A stretch of 64,000 nt of DNA from Albugo candida (Eukaryota; Oomycota; Peronosporomycetes; Albuginales; Albuginaceae), in NCBI GenBank assembly GCA_905220665.1, contig CAJNAR010000172.1, positions 1 to 64,000 of the forward strand, written 5' to 3'. This document shows, one piece after another, positions 62,092 through 64,000 of the stretch. The notes beneath the pieces are model-generated. The model had not been told where the DNA came from and ran no database searches. It saw nothing but the letters and a program-made list of their open reading frames with translations. How positions within the stretch are numbered: the first letter of the stretch is position 1; each line of letters begins with the position of its first letter. Both the position numbers and the translations under genes were made by a program.

Positions 62092-63130
62092 TGTGATAAA
62101 AGGATGCTATATTTAGGTTCTTCCTGCCTACAGCCCACACACTTTCGTTCTTTTAAGTGTTTTCTCCCCGTGATTTTCTCACCAATCAATCGTTCAGGAT
62201 GTAGCCCTAACGCCTTGTCTATACTCTGCAGATACCAAAAACAAAAAAGGTTGTGTCGTCAGTCGCATCCCCAACCGTTTCATGTGCAGGTACTCATTCC
62301 CTTTCAGCATACTTTGCACCAACATTTCTTCTAAAAGGAAGATACAGGAAGCAGAGCTGCGTCAGTGATACGACGACTTCGGGCAGTTAGGATTGTCATA
62401 CATGGCATTTGACTTGTATCTATTCTTATTTGTCATTGGTTTCATGTAAGAAGAAATATTATGATCGATTTTGGGCTAAGCTTTCAGCTTAGGGTATTGA
62501 TATCCCGACAGCTTTTTTTAAATTATAACATGTCTAGTTGAATTATTAATCTCATAACTTTTTCTTTTTTGCAAAACACATACATGATTTTACATCTCTA
62601 ACTAAATACATCCATACACACCCTAAATTGTTGCTCCAATCGAGAATATTTTTTGATTGGCTAATACACAGAACGTTTCATCTGTGATAGGCTATTACTT
62701 CTGACAATTTCCATCTGACACATAGCATTTGAGCATCGGACACAGGAAAATGCAGGTGCAGCAATTGCGGAAAATTGGCCATAACAAGCGGTCTTGCGGA
62801 AGTCCGGGTACAAGGTTAGATTCAGAACAAGCTTTGGTAAAAAAATCGATTTTTTGTTCACAGAATTATTTCTTAACACATTTTACTTTCGGCCGTTAGT
62901 GTATAATAACTTTTGCATCTTTACGACGCATTATACCTTAACAGACTGGCAATGAATCGTCTACTAGTGATAAGTCTTTAGCTCAGTTAAAGGTATCTTT
63001 CTCTACTAGATTTAGCGTTAGACGTAAATGACTTCAGTTAGTTAAAAATGTAAACATTTATTTTTTTAAAAAGTTGTGGGAGTAATAATCTAAGTAGGCA
63101 TGATGTAATTTAAAATGAGAAATAAGGGAA
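62092..63130. other. intergenic; weak similarity to the transposon interior
   Basis: No gene recognised. GATTGGCTAAT near 62656 and AAAGGTATCTTTCT near 62991 also occur at 8876 and 9424 inside the TIR transposon region, so this may hold a distant relative of that element. Confidence 0.35.
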
Positions 63131-63132
63131 CC

Positions 63133-63330
63133 TATGGATTTTATACCACTTTTGTCAAAAAATATGGTTTATGTACCAAAAGTTAAAAAAATATGATTTA
63201 TATACCAAAATATGGCAAATTATGGTTTTTATACCAAACGTTAAAAAAATATGGATTTTATACCAAAAATTGGAGCAATATGGATTATATACCAAAAGCT
63301 GAAAAAATATGGTTTATATACCAAAACGAA
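63133..63330 (+). repeat. 29-bp minisatellite, seven copies
   Basis: The core TATGGWTTWTATACCAAAA recurs at 63133, 63163, 63192, 63221, 63250, 63279 and 63309, a period of 29-30 bp. The core GGTTTATATACC is close to its own reverse complement, while the A-rich spacers vary. Because 29 is not a multiple of 3, the open frame across it is accidental. Confidence 0.85.
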
Positions 63331-63362
63331 TATAACACGAGCGAAATTGAAAAAAAAAAGAA

Positions 63363-63428
63363 AAATACACCAAAAAGTCTGAAGTTTATTTAAAATTATA
63401 AAAAATATACCAAAAAGTCTGAAGTTTA
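63363..63428 (+). repeat. short direct repeat next to the minisatellite
   Basis: TACACCAAAAAGTCTGAAGT and TATACCAAAAAGTCTGAAGT lie about 40 bp apart. They share the TACCAAAA word with the minisatellite core and are probably derived from it. Confidence 0.7.
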
Positions 63429-63551
63429 CACATTCTTGAGTGCCATGTTGTTAGAATATTCACATCTGGCGACTATGACGACTGCCAGCAACGACGTTTA
63501 CGTTGATGAGACATAAGAGTCAAGTGACGGCTGTTCACCAGGGGACTGAGC

Positions 63552-64000
63552 ATACGGGCGTGCATACTTTTACTCACGCGACTACGCCAGTCGCGACGAT
63601 ATAACAAGTGCAATCATTGAATACAACGAAAAAGTTGGACGAGTGTTTCGTTTCATATCGAACGACCACGAATGCTACAAGGTATTGTGGGTCGATTCAA
63701 ATTGCAGCTTCGCAGTCGCTTTTGCATATGGCAGGGGATTTGAGCCGCCTCAGACGTTCGTGTCGCACACATACGACGCAACGAGGGTTCACTTGGCTTC
63801 ATACGAAGCGGGTCGTAAAACAAGTCTTCCTACGTCGCTTTGATTGACTCGGCCCTCCAGTTCGTCGTTAACAAGGGTCGTGACGTTAGTCCAGCAGAGA
63901 TGCAGAAGAAGCTGATGGCTGATAGGCGTCGATCGATGTACCAGACTTGTGTCGACGCCTGCATTCGCCTCAAATCGCAACTCTTCGATGAAGATCACAC
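63552..64000 (+). pseudogene. partial unknown coding region at the right edge
   Basis: The frame from about 63552 (YFYSRDYASRDDITSAIIEY ... VFRFISNDHECYKVLWVD) stops at 63843. A second frame from about 63818 continues to the window edge without a stop (ALIDSALQFVVNKGRDVSPA ... YQTCVDACIRLKSQLFDEDH). A one-base shift between them would give one protein. The composition is coding-like, GC is higher than upstream, and a transposase N-terminal region is a possibility, but no family was recognised. It is cut by the window end. Confidence 0.4.

Noticed and set aside
63133..63330. Regular 29-bp repeats resembling a CRISPR array
   Set aside because: Spacers are only about 10 bp and A-rich, the repeat core varies, and the sequence is eukaryotic; it is a minisatellite.

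Overview
This is a eukaryotic nuclear window with moderate-to-low GC, made of a compact gene island set in repeat-rich, decayed DNA. The genes have many very short introns (about 46-74 nt, GT...AG), very small intergenic gaps (about 60-320 bp), and single-exon ORFs beside intron-dense ones. The transposon families and the large multi-domain PDZ/PH/C2 protein suggest a stramenopile, most likely an oomycete. An Albugo-like white rust is my best guess, by inference only.

Layout. 1-5622: tandem array of a ~344-bp satellite (about 16 units), with a 5-unit higher-order period of about 1.72 kb. 5625-10295: a DNA transposon with ~145-bp terminal inverted repeats and a broken DDE transposase gene, apparently composite. 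13120-16863: a decayed L1-like LINE (endonuclease, reverse transcriptase, C-terminal zinc knuckle). 16864-24554: no recognisable gene, but one diverged duplicated segment. 24555-29669: a Ty3/gypsy chromovirus with ~175-bp LTRs, a perfect 5-bp target-site duplication and a terminal chromodomain, broken by several stops and frameshifts. 29675-32883: no gene; one organelle-like tRNA-Tyr fragment.

32884-54462 holds nearly all the host genes: a mitochondrial carrier (5 exons), a small unknown protein, NUP93, a 1397-aa zinc finger/PDZ/PH/C2/coiled-coil protein, LSM4 (5 exons, the first coding only the start Met), MED18 (7 exons), ALG7 (3 exons) and an AGC-type kinase that I read as one gene fused to ubiquitin-like and UBA-like modules. 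A LINE fragment lies between the PDZ/PH/C2 gene and LSM4. 54463-64000 is again gene-poor: a GC-richer gag-like fragment on the minus strand, a 29-bp minisatellite, and an open frame running off the right edge.

The host genes are housekeeping functions with no obvious shared pathway: nuclear pore scaffold (NUP93), transcription (MED18), RNA processing/decay (LSM4), N-glycan synthesis (ALG7), mitochondrial transport, and signalling or cytoskeleton (kinase, PDZ/PH/C2 protein). They sit as convergent and divergent pairs, as expected of a compact genome. Exon models were built by hand from splice signals, reading-frame phase and recalled family sequences; no alignment was run.
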